A DNA stretch of 64,000 nt from Methylomonas fluvii. Its GTDB lineage: Bacteria; Pseudomonadota; Gammaproteobacteria; Methylococcales; Methylomonadaceae. The translations under genes were made by a program, and so were the position numbers. The stretch covers positions 186,001-250,000 of the forward strand of contig NZ_JACXST010000002.1 of NCBI RefSeq assembly GCF_014850975.1, written 5' to 3'. The notes under the pieces are model-generated. The model was not told where the DNA came from. It made no database searches and was given only the letters and a program-made list of their open reading frames with translations. This document shows positions 7,925 to 18,072 of the stretch, piece by piece. Position 1 is the first letter of the stretch; every line of letters starts with the position of its first letter.

Positions 7925-8527
7925 TTATGCCCGCTTCCGCAACACCAATAGCCGGTTATTGGCAGGCATGGCGTGGTCGGCCTCTAAGGCCAAACCGATG
8001 GTTTCGGCCAAGGCCATGATCGCCTCGAAATCCTTGATACCGCTGCGCGCATCCCGTTCTTTCAGCCATAGGTCGAAACGGGCATTGCTCTCGCTGGTAT
8101 ATGCACCGGCATAATTGAACGGGCCGTAGATACACATCGTCGCTTCGGCACTCAAATGCATCGCCAGCCGCTCGAATAGCAGCCCTACTTCGTCGCTGCT
8201 CATGATGTGCAAGGTATTCGCGGTAAATACCGCCTCGACCCGTGCACAAGGCCATTGCGAATCGACCACATCCAAACTGAGCGGCGGGAGTAGATTAACC
8301 AGTTGCGCCTCGTCCCGCCATAAATCGATCCCCGGCAGATTTTCCGGCCTATCGGTAGGCTGCCAGGTCAGATGCGGCAGATTCCCGGCAAAATGGCAGG
8401 CGTGCTGGCCGGTGCCGCTGCCGATTTCCCACACTGTCATCGGTTGGTCAAAGACCGTTTTGAGAATCTGTAAAATCGGTTCCTTGTTGTTCTCGCAAGC
8501 TTGAGAACACGGCTTCTGTGTCGTCAT
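7925..8527 (-). CDS. DUF938 family SAM-dependent methyltransferase
   Basis: 200 residues. The N-terminus (CSQACENNKEPILQILK) matches the DUF938 opening. SAM motif I is EIGSGTGQHA at about residues 34-43. An acidic loop (PTDRPEN) and IYGPFNYAGAYTSESNARFD follow, a conserved stretch of this family. The substrate is unknown. It reads divergently from the acyltransferase at 8578 across 50 bases and lies 77 bases upstream of lemA, so it may be its own transcription unit. Confidence 0.88.
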   Translation of the reverse strand: MTTQKPCSQACENNKEPILQILKTVFDQPMTVWEIGSGTGQHACHFAGNLPHLTWQPTDRPENLPGIDLWRDEAQLVNLLPPLSLDVVDSQWPCARVEAVFTANTLHIMSSDEVGLLFERLAMHLSAEATMCIYGPFNYAGAYTSESNARFDLWLKERDARSGIKDFEAIMALAETIGLALEADHAMPANNRLLVLRKRA

Positions 8528-8577
8528 GGGTCATGGTTTGATGGTATTTTGATTCTTTAACTCTACTAAGATTAAAA

Positions 8578-9714
8578 ATGGAAGTAAAACAAATCGCCAG
8601 CATGGCGCAAATCGATGCCGCCGAGTGGAATCGGCTGTGCGGACCGGACTACCCATTTCTACGCCACGAGTTTTTAGCCGCACTGGAACAAAGCGCCGCC
8701 GTTTGCCCGCAGACCGGCTGGGAAACCGCGCATTTATTGGTTTTCGACAACGAGAAATTATTGGCGGCATTGCCGCTTTATTTGAAAACCCATTCCTGGG
8801 GCGAGTATGTGTTCGATCAGCAATGGGCTCAAGCTTATCAGCAGCATGGCTTGGCCTATTACCCGAAATTAATCAGCGCCATCCCGTTTACGCCCTGTCA
8901 GGGACAGCGACTGCTATTCGCACCGGATGCAGACCAAACGGCAATCTCTACCTTGTTATTCCGCTTTATCCAACAACTTGCCGAACGACACGGCATTTCT
9001 TCCTGGCATTGTTTATTTCCCGAGCCTTCCCAACTTGAGCTGCTGAAATCTTTAGGTTTAAGCGTCCGCGAGGGCGTGCAGTTTCAGTGGTTTAATCGTG
9101 GCCACTCAACTTTTACGGACTTTTTACAAACGCTAAGCGCCGACAAACGCAAGATGATCAAGCGCGAACGGCGCCGGATAGCAGAACAAGGTATTGAAAT
9201 GTTGCGTGTTTCTGGGCAGGCGGTTACCGACACCCAATGGCAGATATTTTTCCGCTTTTACGCAATGACCTATTTAAAACGCAGTTCCGAACCTTATCTC
9301 AACCTGGCGTTTTTCAAACAAATTGCGCAAACCATGCCTGAGCAGTTGTTGCTGGTTCTGGCAATTAAAGACGGTACGTATGTCGGCGCGGCCTTGAGTT
9401 TTATCGGTGCAGATACCCTATACGGCCGATATTGGGGATGCGAAGCGGAGTACAACGCGCTGCATTTCGAAGCCTGCTACTATCAGGGCTTGGATTACTG
9501 TATAGAACACGGCTTGGCGCGTTTTGATTCCGGCGCGCAAGGCGAACATAAAATCTCCCGCGGCTTCGAGCCGGTCACCACCTACTCTGCGCATTGGCTG
9601 CAGGATGCCGGCTTTGCCAAGGCCGTTGCGCAATTTGTAGCCCGGGAAAAGCAGGCGATTGCGCATTACAAACAAGACGCGGCGAATTACCTGCCGTTTA
9701 AACGCGTTCAGTAA
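8578..9714 (+). CDS. FemAB/GNAT-like peptidoglycan-associated acyltransferase (COG3146 type)
   Basis: 378 residues matching the COG3146 family. Conserved stretches are FLRHEFLAALEQS near residue 25, YLKTHSWGEYVFDQQWA around 72-88, KLISAIPFTPCQGQRLL near 105-120, LSADKRKMIKRERRRI near 187, and YGRYWGCEAEYNALHFEACYYQ near 285. The family has a GNAT fold related to Fem aminoacyltransferases and was named for a suspected role in peptidoglycan synthesis; substrate unproven. It is a single gene, divergent from the DUF938 methyltransferase, with a poor ribosome binding site. Confidence 0.85.
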   Translation: MEVKQIASMAQIDAAEWNRLCGPDYPFLRHEFLAALEQSAAVCPQTGWETAHLLVFDNEKLLAALPLYLKTHSWGEYVFDQQWAQAYQQHGLAYYPKLISAIPFTPCQGQRLLFAPDADQTAISTLLFRFIQQLAERHGISSWHCLFPEPSQLELLKSLGLSVREGVQFQWFNRGHSTFTDFLQTLSADKRKMIKRERRRIAEQGIEMLRVSGQAVTDTQWQIFFRFYAMTYLKRSSEPYLNLAFFKQIAQTMPEQLLLVLAIKDGTYVGAALSFIGADTLYGRYWGCEAEYNALHFEACYYQGLDYCIEHGLARFDSGAQGEHKISRGFEPVTTYSAHWLQDAGFAKAVAQFVAREKQAIAHYKQDAANYLPFKRVQ

Positions 9715-9726
9715 AAATAAGCTGCT

Positions 9727-9939
9727 TCAGCCTTTTTCCAGCTCGGTTTGACAGGACAAACAATATTTACAGGCAATTGCCTGACGCCGCGCTTCCGGAA
9801 TCGGTTCGCCGCATTCCTGGCAATGGCTGGCAGATTCGCCGATGTAGATAGCTTTGCGCGTCTCGGCGACGAAAAGCTCAGTCATCTTGTCCATTCTTTC
9901 CAGAATGGCGTCGGTACCACCCGCCCAGGCCGTTGACAT
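9727..9939 (-). CDS. DksA/TraR-type C4 zinc-finger protein
   Basis: 70 residues from MSTAWAGGTD, with GGAG ahead of the ATG. A GTG or TTG start further upstream is unlikely because it would run into the EAL gene. The C-terminus holds CQECGEPIPEARR and CKYCLSCQ, the CxxC-x17-CxxC zinc finger of the TraR/DksA group. There is no long coiled-coil, so it resembles small TraR-like proteins that may bind the RNA polymerase secondary channel. It lies 32 bases after the EAL gene on the same strand and could be co-transcribed. Confidence 0.82.
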   Translation of the reverse strand: MSTAWAGGTDAILERMDKMTELFVAETRKAIYIGESASHCQECGEPIPEARRQAIACKYCLSCQTELEKG

Positions 9940-9971
9940 TATTGGGGCTCCTGAATATGCATAGTTTTGCT

Positions 9972-11591
9972 TTAACGATGGGCTTCGACCCACGCACCAA
10001 AATCCGCGAACGGCATCGGCTTACTGAACAAGTAACCCTGCGCCAAGTCGCACTGGTAAGTGCTGAGTTTGTCCATGATTTCCTGAGTTTCCACACCTTC
10101 GGCAGTCACCTGCAGCCCCAAGTTGTGCGCCAAATTGATGGTGGCTTTGACAATAACCGCATCGTTTTCGCTGTGCAACAAATCGACGACAAACGATTTA
10201 TCGATTTTTAATTCCGTTAACGGCATGCGTTTTAAATAAGCCAGTGACGAATAACCGGTGCCAAAGTCGTCAATCGACAATTTGTAGCCCATTTCATTCA
10301 GGCGCTGAATCACTTCCATCGCCCGTTCCGGATCGGTCATGATAGAGCTCTCGGTAATCTCCAGCATCATCCAGCCGGGTTTGATATTTGCAGCCGCCGC
10401 CACACCGGCCATCACATCCGGCAGTTCCGGATCGTGTAAATCCTTGGCGGACAGATTAACTGAAATAATCAATTCCCAGCCGCGCTTGCGCCATTCCGCG
10501 CAGTGTCTGAATGATTGTTTCAGCACCCAGGCGGTCAGATGCTTGATTACCCGGGTTCTTTCCGCCATCGGAATAAACTCGTCAGGTGAGATAAAACCGT
10601 GCTTGGGATGCTGCCAACGCACCAAAGCCTCCGCGCCATACACTTGCCCGGTTTGCACCGACACTTTGGGCTGGTAATAAATATGTAATTGCTCTTTTTC
10701 GATAGCCTGACGTAGCTCGCTCATCAAGGTCAGGCGGCGCGGACTGTGATCGTCGTAAGACGGCGCGTAAGTGGTGTAACCTTCGTGCGACGGGCCGGCA
10801 ACGAACAATGCCACACCGGCTTTTTGCACCAATGTATCCACATCGTCGCCATGCTCGGGAAAATTGACGATGCCGATATTGCTGTGGATTACTAGACTCA
10901 GACGCTCGACTTTAAAGGCCGGATCCAAAGCCGCCTGGATATTTTTCGCCAATGTCAGGCCGGCCGTTTCGCTATCCACCGCCGACAACAACACGCTGAA
11001 AATATTGCCGTCGATGCGGGCAACACTATCGGTGCCCAACACCACGCTTTGCAACCGCGTGGCGATCTGTTTCAAAATCAAGTCACTGCTGTTACGACCC
11101 AGGGTGTCGTAGACTTCCTTAAAATTAGCCACTTCCACCAGTAAAATAGACAGCATTTTGTTTTGATTGCCGGCGGCTAAAATCGCTTGTTCCACCCGGT
11201 CGTAGAACAATACTCGGTTCGGCAAGTCCGTTACCGAATCGTGAGTGGTGGAATAACTGACTTGTTTTTCTAATGATTCGGCGCGAGAACGCAATTCCTG
11301 GGTCTGATCCAAAATCATCGCCCCGGCTTGATAAGCGATGATCGAGCTGGAATATTGGCCCCAAAATCCGAAAATGAACGGTAGCGCTTCAAGCATCCAC
11401 AGACCGTAGTTTTCGGTTTGGGCTTTAATGATGCCGTTTAAGGAGATTTCACCGACGTAGTAATAACTCAAAGCCAACAGCGCACTGAGAATGCTGGCAA
11501 TCGCGATAGCCACACCTTGATAAGTGGTTTTAGATACCTCGCTTTTCAGCACGCGAACATTTTCGTTCAGTATGTTTTTGGCGGGTATCAT
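9972..11591 (-). CDS. EAL-domain c-di-GMP phosphodiesterase with degenerate GGDEF domain
   Basis: 539 residues. Two membrane segments lie at about residues 25-48 and 63-92. A GGDEF-fold domain follows (TTHDSVTDLPNRVLFYDR start), but the active-site loop reads ARIDGNIFSVLL in place of GGDEF, so cyclase activity is unlikely. The EAL domain is intact: AEALVRWQHP, ISVNLSA, LEITESS, SIDDFGTGYSSLAYLK and TAEGVETQE. It should hydrolyse c-di-GMP at the inner membrane, with the GGDEF part perhaps regulatory. The gene follows uvrB on the same strand but is separated by about 130 bases. Confidence 0.92.
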   Translation of the reverse strand: MIPAKNILNENVRVLKSEVSKTTYQGVAIAIASILSALLALSYYYVGEISLNGIIKAQTENYGLWMLEALPFIFGFWGQYSSSIIAYQAGAMILDQTQELRSRAESLEKQVSYSTTHDSVTDLPNRVLFYDRVEQAILAAGNQNKMLSILLVEVANFKEVYDTLGRNSSDLILKQIATRLQSVVLGTDSVARIDGNIFSVLLSAVDSETAGLTLAKNIQAALDPAFKVERLSLVIHSNIGIVNFPEHGDDVDTLVQKAGVALFVAGPSHEGYTTYAPSYDDHSPRRLTLMSELRQAIEKEQLHIYYQPKVSVQTGQVYGAEALVRWQHPKHGFISPDEFIPMAERTRVIKHLTAWVLKQSFRHCAEWRKRGWELIISVNLSAKDLHDPELPDVMAGVAAAANIKPGWMMLEITESSIMTDPERAMEVIQRLNEMGYKLSIDDFGTGYSSLAYLKRMPLTELKIDKSFVVDLLHSENDAVIVKATINLAHNLGLQVTAEGVETQEIMDKLSTYQCDLAQGYLFSKPMPFADFGAWVEAHR

Positions 11592-11724
11592 CTTTTTCCC
11601 AGCGTCTGTTTCATGAATTCGCTATCGTCGTTTAGCTGCTGCCGACCAAGCTTTACAAGCTGTGGGCCTCGACAAAATTCACTAAATATAGTTAGCCAAA
11701 GCGTTAATTACAAACTCAAGCCCG

Positions 11725-13821
11725 TCAAATAACCATCTCCGCCTGCAACAATTTGATCTGATCCCTGATCCGCGCCGCATCTTCAAACTCCAGGTTCTTA
11801 GCATGCTGGTACATTTTTTCTTCCAGTTGTTTTAACGCCTTCGCAGCCTGTTTCGGTGTCATCGCCTTGTAATTCCCGGCCGGCTCGGCGACTTTTGCCC
11901 TGGCATTGGTAATCGAACCGCCGGAACCGGGAATCGCCAATTCCAGAATGTCCGTCACCGATTTGAAAATGGTTTTGGGTTGGATATTGTGTTCTGTATT
12001 GAAGGCTATCTGCTTAGTGCGGCGGCGTTCGGTTTCTTCAATAGCCAGTTGCATCGAGCGGGTGATTTTATCGCCGTACAGTATCGCCTTGCCGTTGGCA
12101 TTGCGCGCCGCCCGGCCTATGGTTTGCACCAAAGACACCAACGAGCGCAGGAAACCTTCTTTATCGGCATCCAGAATCGCTACCAGCGATACTTCCGGTA
12201 TATCCAAGCCTTCTCTTAGCAAGTTGATGCCGACCAGCACGTCGAACACCCCTAAGCGTAAGTCGCGGATAATTTCCACCCGCTCCACGGTTTCGATGTC
12301 CGAATGCAGATAACGCACCTTGACGCCGTGTTCCATCAAATAATCGGTCAAATCCTCCGACATGCGCTTGGTCAAAGTGGTGACCAACACCCGCTCCTGC
12401 ACGGCAGTGCGTTTAGTGATTTCCGATAACAGATCATCGACCTGACTGGTCGCCGGGCGCACTTCGACAAGGGGATCGACTAAGCCGGTCGGGCGCACTA
12501 CCTGCTCCACCACCGCGCCGGAATGTTCTTTCTCGTAAGTGCTGGGCGTGGCGGACACATAAATGCGCTGACCGCAGATTTGTTCGAATTCCTCGAATCT
12601 GAGCGGCCGGTTGTCCAAGGCTGAGGGCAAGCGAAAGCCATACTCCACCAAAGTTTCCTTGCGTGAGCGGTCGCCTTTATACATAGCGCCAATCTGCGGC
12701 ACGGTGACATGGCTTTCGTCGATGATCACCAGCGCATCGTTGGGCAGATAATCGAACATGGTCGGCGGTGATTCGCCGTCAGCGCGATTGGACAGATGCC
12801 GGGAGTAATTTTCGATACCGGAGCAGTAGCCCACTTCCATAATCATTTCGATGTCGAACAGCGTGCGCTGTTCCAGACGCTGGGCCTCCACCAGTTTATG
12901 GTTGTCGCGCAATTGCTCCAGGCGTTCGGCCAATTCAATTTTGATTTTTTCCACCGCACTAAGCAATTGGTCGCGCGGCGTGACGTAATGGCTTTTTGGA
13001 TAGAGCGTAAAGCGGGCCAGACGTTGGGTGACTTCGCCGGTCAGCGGGTCGAACATCGACAGCCGCTCGATTTCGTCGTCGAACAACTCAATCCGCAAAG
13101 CCTGTTCTTCCGATTCCGCCGGAAATACGTCGATCACCTCGCCGCGCACCCGATACGTCGCCCGCCGCAGTTCGGTGTCGTTGCGGGTGTATTGCATTTC
13201 CGCCAAGCGCCGCAATATATCGCGTTGCTTGATCATATCGCCGCGCACCAGGTGCAAAACCATCTGGAAGTAAGATTCCGGCTCACCCAAGCCGTAAATC
13301 GCCGAGACGGTGGCAACGACGATGGTATCTCGGCGCTCCAGCAAGGCTTTGGTCGCCGACAGCCGCATTTGTTCGATATGTTCGTTTAGCGAAGCATCCT
13401 TATCGATGAAGGTATCGGAGGCCGGGATATAGGCCTCGGGCTGGTAATAGTCGTAATATGAAACGAAATACTCGACGCTGTTTTCCGGGAAAAACTCCTT
13501 CATCTCGCCGTACAGCTGCGCCGCCAAGGTTTTGTTGGGCGCCATGATCATCGCCGGCCGCTGGGTTTGTTGGATCACATTAGCAACAGTAAAGGTCTTG
13601 CCCGAGCCGGTCACGCCCAGCAAGGTTTGATGCAATTCGCCGTCGTTGATGCCTTCCACCAGTTCCGCGATGGCGGTGGGCTGATCGCCGGCCGGTTGAT
13701 AGCGGCTTTGAATCTTGAACGGTTTATGCGCCGGGCCTTTTTTTTGCGGCCCCGCTTCTTCTACACCCAGAATGCCCGTGATCGCAGACTGACTAATCTC
13801 CATGCGCCGTTTATCGCTCAT
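11725..13821 (-). CDS. uvrB: Excinuclease ABC subunit B
   Basis: 698 residues from the ATG at 13821, with AGAGGG before it; a TTG two codons earlier is possible. The N-terminus carries about 35 extra residues before the usual [14 protein letters not shown]. Walker A is GVTGSGKT. The beta-hairpin region ([20 protein letters not shown]) is intact, the helicase motif is VIIDESHVT, and TIGRAARN lies in motif VI. The C-terminal UVR motif ([23 protein letters not shown]) binds UvrC. It is part of UvrABC nucleotide excision repair; uvrA lies about 33 kb away in this window. A ~34-base gap separates it from the upstream binding-protein gene. Confidence 0.97.
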   Translation of the reverse strand: MSDKRRMEISQSAITGILGVEEAGPQKKGPAHKPFKIQSRYQPAGDQPTAIAELVEGINDGELHQTLLGVTGSGKTFTVANVIQQTQRPAMIMAPNKTLAAQLYGEMKEFFPENSVEYFVSYYDYYQPEAYIPASDTFIDKDASLNEHIEQMRLSATKALLERRDTIVVATVSAIYGLGEPESYFQMVLHLVRGDMIKQRDILRRLAEMQYTRNDTELRRATYRVRGEVIDVFPAESEEQALRIELFDDEIERLSMFDPLTGEVTQRLARFTLYPKSHYVTPRDQLLSAVEKIKIELAERLEQLRDNHKLVEAQRLEQRTLFDIEMIMEVGYCSGIENYSRHLSNRADGESPPTMFDYLPNDALVIIDESHVTVPQIGAMYKGDRSRKETLVEYGFRLPSALDNRPLRFEEFEQICGQRIYVSATPSTYEKEHSGAVVEQVVRPTGLVDPLVEVRPATSQVDDLLSEITKRTAVQERVLVTTLTKRMSEDLTDYLMEHGVKVRYLHSDIETVERVEIIRDLRLGVFDVLVGINLLREGLDIPEVSLVAILDADKEGFLRSLVSLVQTIGRAARNANGKAILYGDKITRSMQLAIEETERRRTKQIAFNTEHNIQPKTIFKSVTDILELAIPGSGGSITNARAKVAEPAGNYKAMTPKQAAKALKQLEEKMYQHAKNLEFEDAARIRDQIKLLQAEMVI

Positions 13822-13854
13822 GCCCAACCCTCTGAAATTTGGTTCAACACCGGC

Positions 13855-15078
13855 TTATTTACAAGCCGTTTCCGGCTGGTCGTACCCCAGGGTATCCAGC
13901 TCGGTCTTTGGATGCAAAAATCCTTCGACCGGCGCCACGCTAACCAAAGAACGCGGTGCGGCCAATAATACCGGTTGCCGCAATTGACCGTCCCAGGGAC
14001 GAAACGACAAGGGGACGCCTTTGTATCCCTGCAGTGCAAACGCTTCGGAGAACACATAATCCCTGATGGCTTGGGTTTGATTCGATTTACTGCGGACGCT
14101 GGCCTCGCCTATCGCCCGCACAGCCAGATAGGCCGCATAATCTTCCTCTTCCATCCAGCGGCCGGCGGTGTCCTTGAAGCGATTTTGTAATTGCACCGCG
14201 CCCCATTGCTCATGGGTTCTGTGCCAGGCGGTGGCGATCAAACCCTGGGTACCAATCACCGGCCGCGGCTTCCAGGTCCGGTAATCCATATATTCGCCAA
14301 ACAAGCCTTGCTCATCCGCCACAACCAACACATCGTAATCGTCCACTTGCGTAAAAACCGGCACGTCGGATTGCGCTGTGCGGCGGGCATCGTAAGCGTT
14401 GGTCCAGGCTTTCTCCGCGACCAGTTTGATACCAAACTTCTTGGCCGCGCGTTTAATGGCCGCTGCGTATAACTTGTCTTCCGGCGTCGGGCCTATCACC
14501 AAAAACCAGTTTTGCCAGCGCTTTTTCAGCATGTATTGCGCCAGCGCATCGGCACGCATGGCCCGGCTGGGTAATAGGTGCAGAACCTGATGGCGGCAAT
14601 CCGTGTTGCGCAACTCGTCGTCGCTCGTGGCAGCATCGAACAATAATTTGTTTTTCGCGGCCGGCAAGTCGGCGAGTTTGTTTAATTGGTCAGACTGCAC
14701 GTTCAACACCACCAAACCGACATCGTCGCCTAATTGATTGAAGGCCTGCTGCAAATCGCCGCCCACCGGCACCACAACGTTCTTTAACTCGTAGTGCTGG
14801 CCGGTAAATTGCCCGGTGGTATTGTTATCAGCAATGGCCAGTTCGGCACCGATCTGGCCTTTGTTCTGGATAAACGGATCAAGATTGGATAAGGCAGCCG
14901 GGGCGGCTCTTTCCTGACTGAAATAGCCGATTTTGACTATCTGCTTGACAGGCTCGGCCGGCTTGGTGATCTGCGGTTTGGCCGGTACGGCTTTCTTGGC
15001 AGGCGCGGCAATTGCGCCGCTGATTAGCAGCGCGACAAGCCAGCAAATACAAAATGAAGTAGTCGCAATTTTTCTCAT
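13855..15078 (-). CDS. Periplasmic ABC-type substrate-binding protein, PQQ/alcohol-dehydrogenase-system type
   Basis: 407 residues. The signal peptide ends near ISGAIAAPA, followed by an Ala/Pro/Lys-rich linker. The body is a leucine-binding-protein-like fold with the hallmarks of the PQQ-dependent catabolism-associated subgroup: IGYFSQERAAPAALSNLDPF, GAELAIADNNTTGQFTGQ, LFDAATSDDELRNTDCR, WFLVIGPTPEDKLYA and RPVIGTQGLIATAWHRTHEQWGA. The usual partners (ABC permease and ATPase, beta-propeller protein, PQQ dehydrogenase) are absent here, so it is an orphan. It would act in the periplasm, possibly in alcohol or methanol oxidation; this is inferred from the family. Confidence 0.83.
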   Translation of the reverse strand: MRKIATTSFCICWLVALLISGAIAAPAKKAVPAKPQITKPAEPVKQIVKIGYFSQERAAPAALSNLDPFIQNKGQIGAELAIADNNTTGQFTGQHYELKNVVVPVGGDLQQAFNQLGDDVGLVVLNVQSDQLNKLADLPAAKNKLLFDAATSDDELRNTDCRHQVLHLLPSRAMRADALAQYMLKKRWQNWFLVIGPTPEDKLYAAAIKRAAKKFGIKLVAEKAWTNAYDARRTAQSDVPVFTQVDDYDVLVVADEQGLFGEYMDYRTWKPRPVIGTQGLIATAWHRTHEQWGAVQLQNRFKDTAGRWMEEEDYAAYLAVRAIGEASVRSKSNQTQAIRDYVFSEAFALQGYKGVPLSFRPWDGQLRQPVLLAAPRSLVSVAPVEGFLHPKTELDTLGYDQPETACK

Positions 15079-15216
15079 AATCCGGTGCGAAACGATGCAA
15101 AAGCGTCATTTTAACGGATTCGGTTCGGCCGGGCTTGATCAATAATCGTCCAGCTCTATTGAATTTTAACGGTTTAACATCAATACTTAGCCACCTTTAC
15201 ATTCGCCGCGTTTGCC

Positions 15217-15606
15217 ATGTCTGAGCCAGATTTCTCTTTAGATTTTCTCGATCAAGAGGTCACGATTGATAGCTCATGGTCTAACAAGCGCAGTGCGGTT
15301 CGCTATCGACGCAACGACATCCGTGCCGCTGTCAAAGTCAAAAGTATCTGGTTTCCGCGCTTGTTTCCGGTCGTGTTGCGCGATGTGAGTAGCCGCGGCG
15401 CGGCGATATTCAGCGAGAAAAAACTCGGCAAGAATCAGCGGATATTCCTGTATTTATTGTTCGCCGACGGCACACGTTTCGATATTCCCGCAGTTGTTGT
15501 GCATTGCGACCGGGAAAACGGCCGTTACGGCATCAAGTTCGACAACATTGAAAAACATTTGGCAGAGCATTTACTGCATACCCAAACCGATCTGCTATTC
15601 AGCTAA
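15217..15606 (+). CDS. PilZ-domain protein
   Basis: 129 residues. The c-di-GMP-binding signatures are RYRRNDIRAAVKV at about residues 29-41 (an RxxxR-type motif) and DVSSRGAAIF at about 59-68 (the D/N-x-S-x-x-G motif). The domain ends with GRYGIKFDNI. A single cytosolic PilZ domain with no output domain would act as an adaptor that binds c-di-GMP and another protein. The MOSC gene begins 12 bases later on the same strand, so the two are probably co-transcribed. The N-terminal DFSLDFLD stretch is acidic. Confidence 0.85.
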   Translation: MSEPDFSLDFLDQEVTIDSSWSNKRSAVRYRRNDIRAAVKVKSIWFPRLFPVVLRDVSSRGAAIFSEKKLGKNQRIFLYLLFADGTRFDIPAVVVHCDRENGRYGIKFDNIEKHLAEHLLHTQTDLLFS

Positions 15607-15618
15607 CAGCAAAATAAT

Positions 15619-16446
15619 ATGCCGATACTCTGTGAAATTTATATATACCCGGTCAAATCGCTGGCCGGCATTCGCGTAGAACACTGGCCGGTGGACCACA
15701 AAGGCTTGCTGTTCGACAGAAAATGGATGCTGATAGACGGCGATAGACAGTTTCTCAGCCAGCGCCGTTTACCCAAAATGGCTTTGATTAAAACCCGCAT
15801 TGACGATCAACAGTTGATTTTGTCGGCTCCCAATCAAGCGGATCTAACACTGCCTTTGCAATCGGAAGACGGCGACGACATTGAAGTAGTAGTCTGGCAC
15901 GACGTTTGTGCCGCCAAAACCTGCGGCGCTGCAGCCGATGCCTGGCTGAGCGATTTTTTACAAACCGAGTGCCGGCTGGTATATCAAAGCGATGACGATA
16001 TTCGCAAAGTCGACCCTAACTATGCGTTGGAAAGCGACCAAACCTCTTTTTCCGACGGCTTTCCATTCTTGATCGTGTCGGAGAATTCCTTAAACGCCCT
16101 CAACCAAGCCATGCCGTTGGCTATTGACATGATTCGCTTTCGGCCTAATCTAGTCGTCAGCGATTGCGACAGCTACGCCGAAGACACTTGGCGACGGCTT
16201 AGCATCAACGATATTGGTTTTAGATTGCCCAAACCCTGTTCGCGCTGTTCGGTGCCCACCATAGACCCACTGAGCGCCGAAACCGGCAAAGAACCGTTGA
16301 CGACGCTGAATCGTCTGCGTAAATGGCAAAACAAAATCTATTTTGGGCAAAACGCCTTGCACGACAAACCCGGCAACTTGTCAGTCGGCCAAGCCGTGCT
16401 GATCGACGAAATCGGCGAACCGCGGCCTCCACTATCCTCAACTTAG
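15619..16446 (+). CDS. MOSC-domain protein (YcbX-like, without ferredoxin domain)
   Basis: 275 residues. The MOSC N-terminal beta-barrel begins CEIYIYPVKSLAGI, followed by GLLFDRKWMLIDGDRQFLSQR. The MOSC domain has FSDGFPFLIVSENSLNALN, then MIRFRPNLVV, and the active-site Cys region PKPCSRCSVPTIDP near residue 205-218. YcbX-type proteins reduce N-hydroxylated compounds using molybdenum cofactor; this one lacks the C-terminal 2Fe-2S ferredoxin domain of E. coli YcbX, so electrons must come from another protein. It follows the PilZ gene closely. Confidence 0.88.
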   Translation: MPILCEIYIYPVKSLAGIRVEHWPVDHKGLLFDRKWMLIDGDRQFLSQRRLPKMALIKTRIDDQQLILSAPNQADLTLPLQSEDGDDIEVVVWHDVCAAKTCGAAADAWLSDFLQTECRLVYQSDDDIRKVDPNYALESDQTSFSDGFPFLIVSENSLNALNQAMPLAIDMIRFRPNLVVSDCDSYAEDTWRRLSINDIGFRLPKPCSRCSVPTIDPLSAETGKEPLTTLNRLRKWQNKIYFGQNALHDKPGNLSVGQAVLIDEIGEPRPPLSST

Positions 16447-17107
16447 AAAATACCGCACTTTAATTACTCCTCACCCAGCGATTGTCGGTTCGGCAATCAC
16501 GCCGTCAATCGTGGTGTCCGCGCATTTGGATGCTCCCCATTTGGATGCTTTGTTTACCTGTTTGTTGAAGCTGTTTGCCTCGCTAACAGAGGCTTTTGAA
16601 GTTTTACACTAGCCTGACATACTTATTTGTAATTGGTATTTCTAAACTAAAAAGCCTACTTTCAAATACCAGCTCTATCGAGCGAACTCACAAGTCAAAC
16701 CCCGCCCCGACATAAAAACGATATTTCGTACTTCATGCGACATATCGTGCCAAAACGCTTCCATATCACTCATGCATGCTGAATCCCCCAGTCAGGCATC
16801 ACCATAAAACATCATAAAAAACATATAGATAAATTATTTTACCGCATGAAATTAATAACTGGCATAAGAATTGGCTATTAATTCCCGTAATACAATTTTT
16901 TTGAATAAAACAGAAACAAGTTAATTGAATTTATATAGACATTTAGAAAAGAGCATTTAGCAGAATCAGAAATTATTTTAATTGACTGCTTTTAAATAGT
17001 TACTAGACGCCTGAATTTTTTACGCAACAGGTCATTAATATAAATTTTTTTAGCAAAAAATGCCCATTAATAAATCGCCAAATCTAATCAAATATAGAGG
17101 TATCAAG
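16447..17107. other. Non-coding leader region upstream of the PEP-CTERM gene
   Basis: About 660 bases without a credible gene. It becomes very AT-rich after 16800. A short direct repeat (ATTTGGATGCT) occurs twice near 16524-16550. At 16860-16875, TGGCATAAGAATTGGC resembles a sigma-54 -24/-12 element, but the -12 dinucleotide is GG instead of GC, so this is weak. The ribosome binding site AGAGGTATCAAG directly precedes the 17108 ATG. Confidence 0.5.
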
Positions 17108-18040
17108 ATGGAATCAATTAAATTTAAAAAGAGCTTCGGTAGCGATTTTAAGACCCTACCCGCAAACCACGGTATCCGGCTTTGTAATGTCGCATTGGCT
17201 ATTACATTACTGCTCGGCGCACATTCCGGATCGGTATCGGCTGCGGCTTTTGACAGCAATATTGTAATTCGCGGTTCCGCCGAGTTTGATAGCCTCAGTT
17301 CCCCCGCTGATCCTATAAACGCCATCCAGACAGGCTCGCTGACCAGCATTATCGCCGGCTCTACTTCCACCACCACGCTAGTGGGTTCCACGGTCACGGG
17401 TCCTGACCCCTTGTCAGGCACCTTAAGCCAAATCGGCGACGGTTTTGGTATCAATTTAAGCGCTAGAGGCGCTGGCGGCGCCGAGCCCTCAAGCATCAGC
17501 CCTCTGTTCGGAGACTTAACCTTTTCGATTGAAAACAAATCGGCCGTGGATAGCTTTGTAGTGAACCTGCAATTCCAATATAGTCATCAAGTTGAAGCAA
17601 CCGACACACTGCCGGCGAATGATAACGGAGAATTTGCACAATCGCTGATCGCTTTTTACAAAACGGACGGCACCGAACTGGCATTTTCTAAAATCATCTC
17701 GGATACCATTTTGGGCAACGAAAAACGCATACCCAGCGATCCGAATACGAATATAGCTACCGGTAAAGGCGGCGCGCTATCTGACGTCGGTACTCTGCTG
17801 CTGTCGTTTCTGTTAAACCCGGGCGATTTGATCAGCTTTGGCGATAGCAACCCCGATCTGTTCATTTCTGGCGGCGCGGAATCCGGCAGATTTTCAATAA
17901 ACGCTTCCAGCCTGATTACCGTCGATTCGGTCACCAAGCAAACCAATAACACAGTGCCGGAGCCGGAAACCCTGTGGTTGCTGGCTATCGGCTTGATCTC
18001 AGTCCTTACCAGCAAACGCCGTAACTACGCTTTCAATTAA
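17108..18040 (+). CDS. PEP-CTERM sorting-domain secreted protein
   Basis: 310 residues from the ATG at 17108, chosen for the upstream AGAGG; an ATG 48 bases earlier lacks one. The signal sequence runs over about residues 25-52 (LCNVALAITLLLGAHSGSVSAAAF). The mature part is Ser/Thr/Gly-rich and beta-rich, with no cysteines in the core. The C-terminus has the sorting signal VPEPETLWLLAIGLI plus TSKRR: a PEP motif, one hydrophobic segment and a basic end. Exosortase would cut this signal and link the protein to the cell surface or exopolysaccharide. No exosortase gene is in the window. Confidence 0.88.
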   Translation: MESIKFKKSFGSDFKTLPANHGIRLCNVALAITLLLGAHSGSVSAAAFDSNIVIRGSAEFDSLSSPADPINAIQTGSLTSIIAGSTSTTTLVGSTVTGPDPLSGTLSQIGDGFGINLSARGAGGAEPSSISPLFGDLTFSIENKSAVDSFVVNLQFQYSHQVEATDTLPANDNGEFAQSLIAFYKTDGTELAFSKIISDTILGNEKRIPSDPNTNIATGKGGALSDVGTLLLSFLLNPGDLISFGDSNPDLFISGGAESGRFSINASSLITVDSVTKQTNNTVPEPETLWLLAIGLISVLTSKRRNYAFN

Positions 18041-18072
18041 TTTTAATTCAATTCAATTTAAAGGTACTCAAC

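Noticed and set aside
16860-16875. Sigma-54-like element TGGCATAAGAATTGGC upstream of the PEP-CTERM gene
   Set aside because: The essential -12 GC is GG and the site lies ~230 bases from the start, so it cannot be counted as a promoter.
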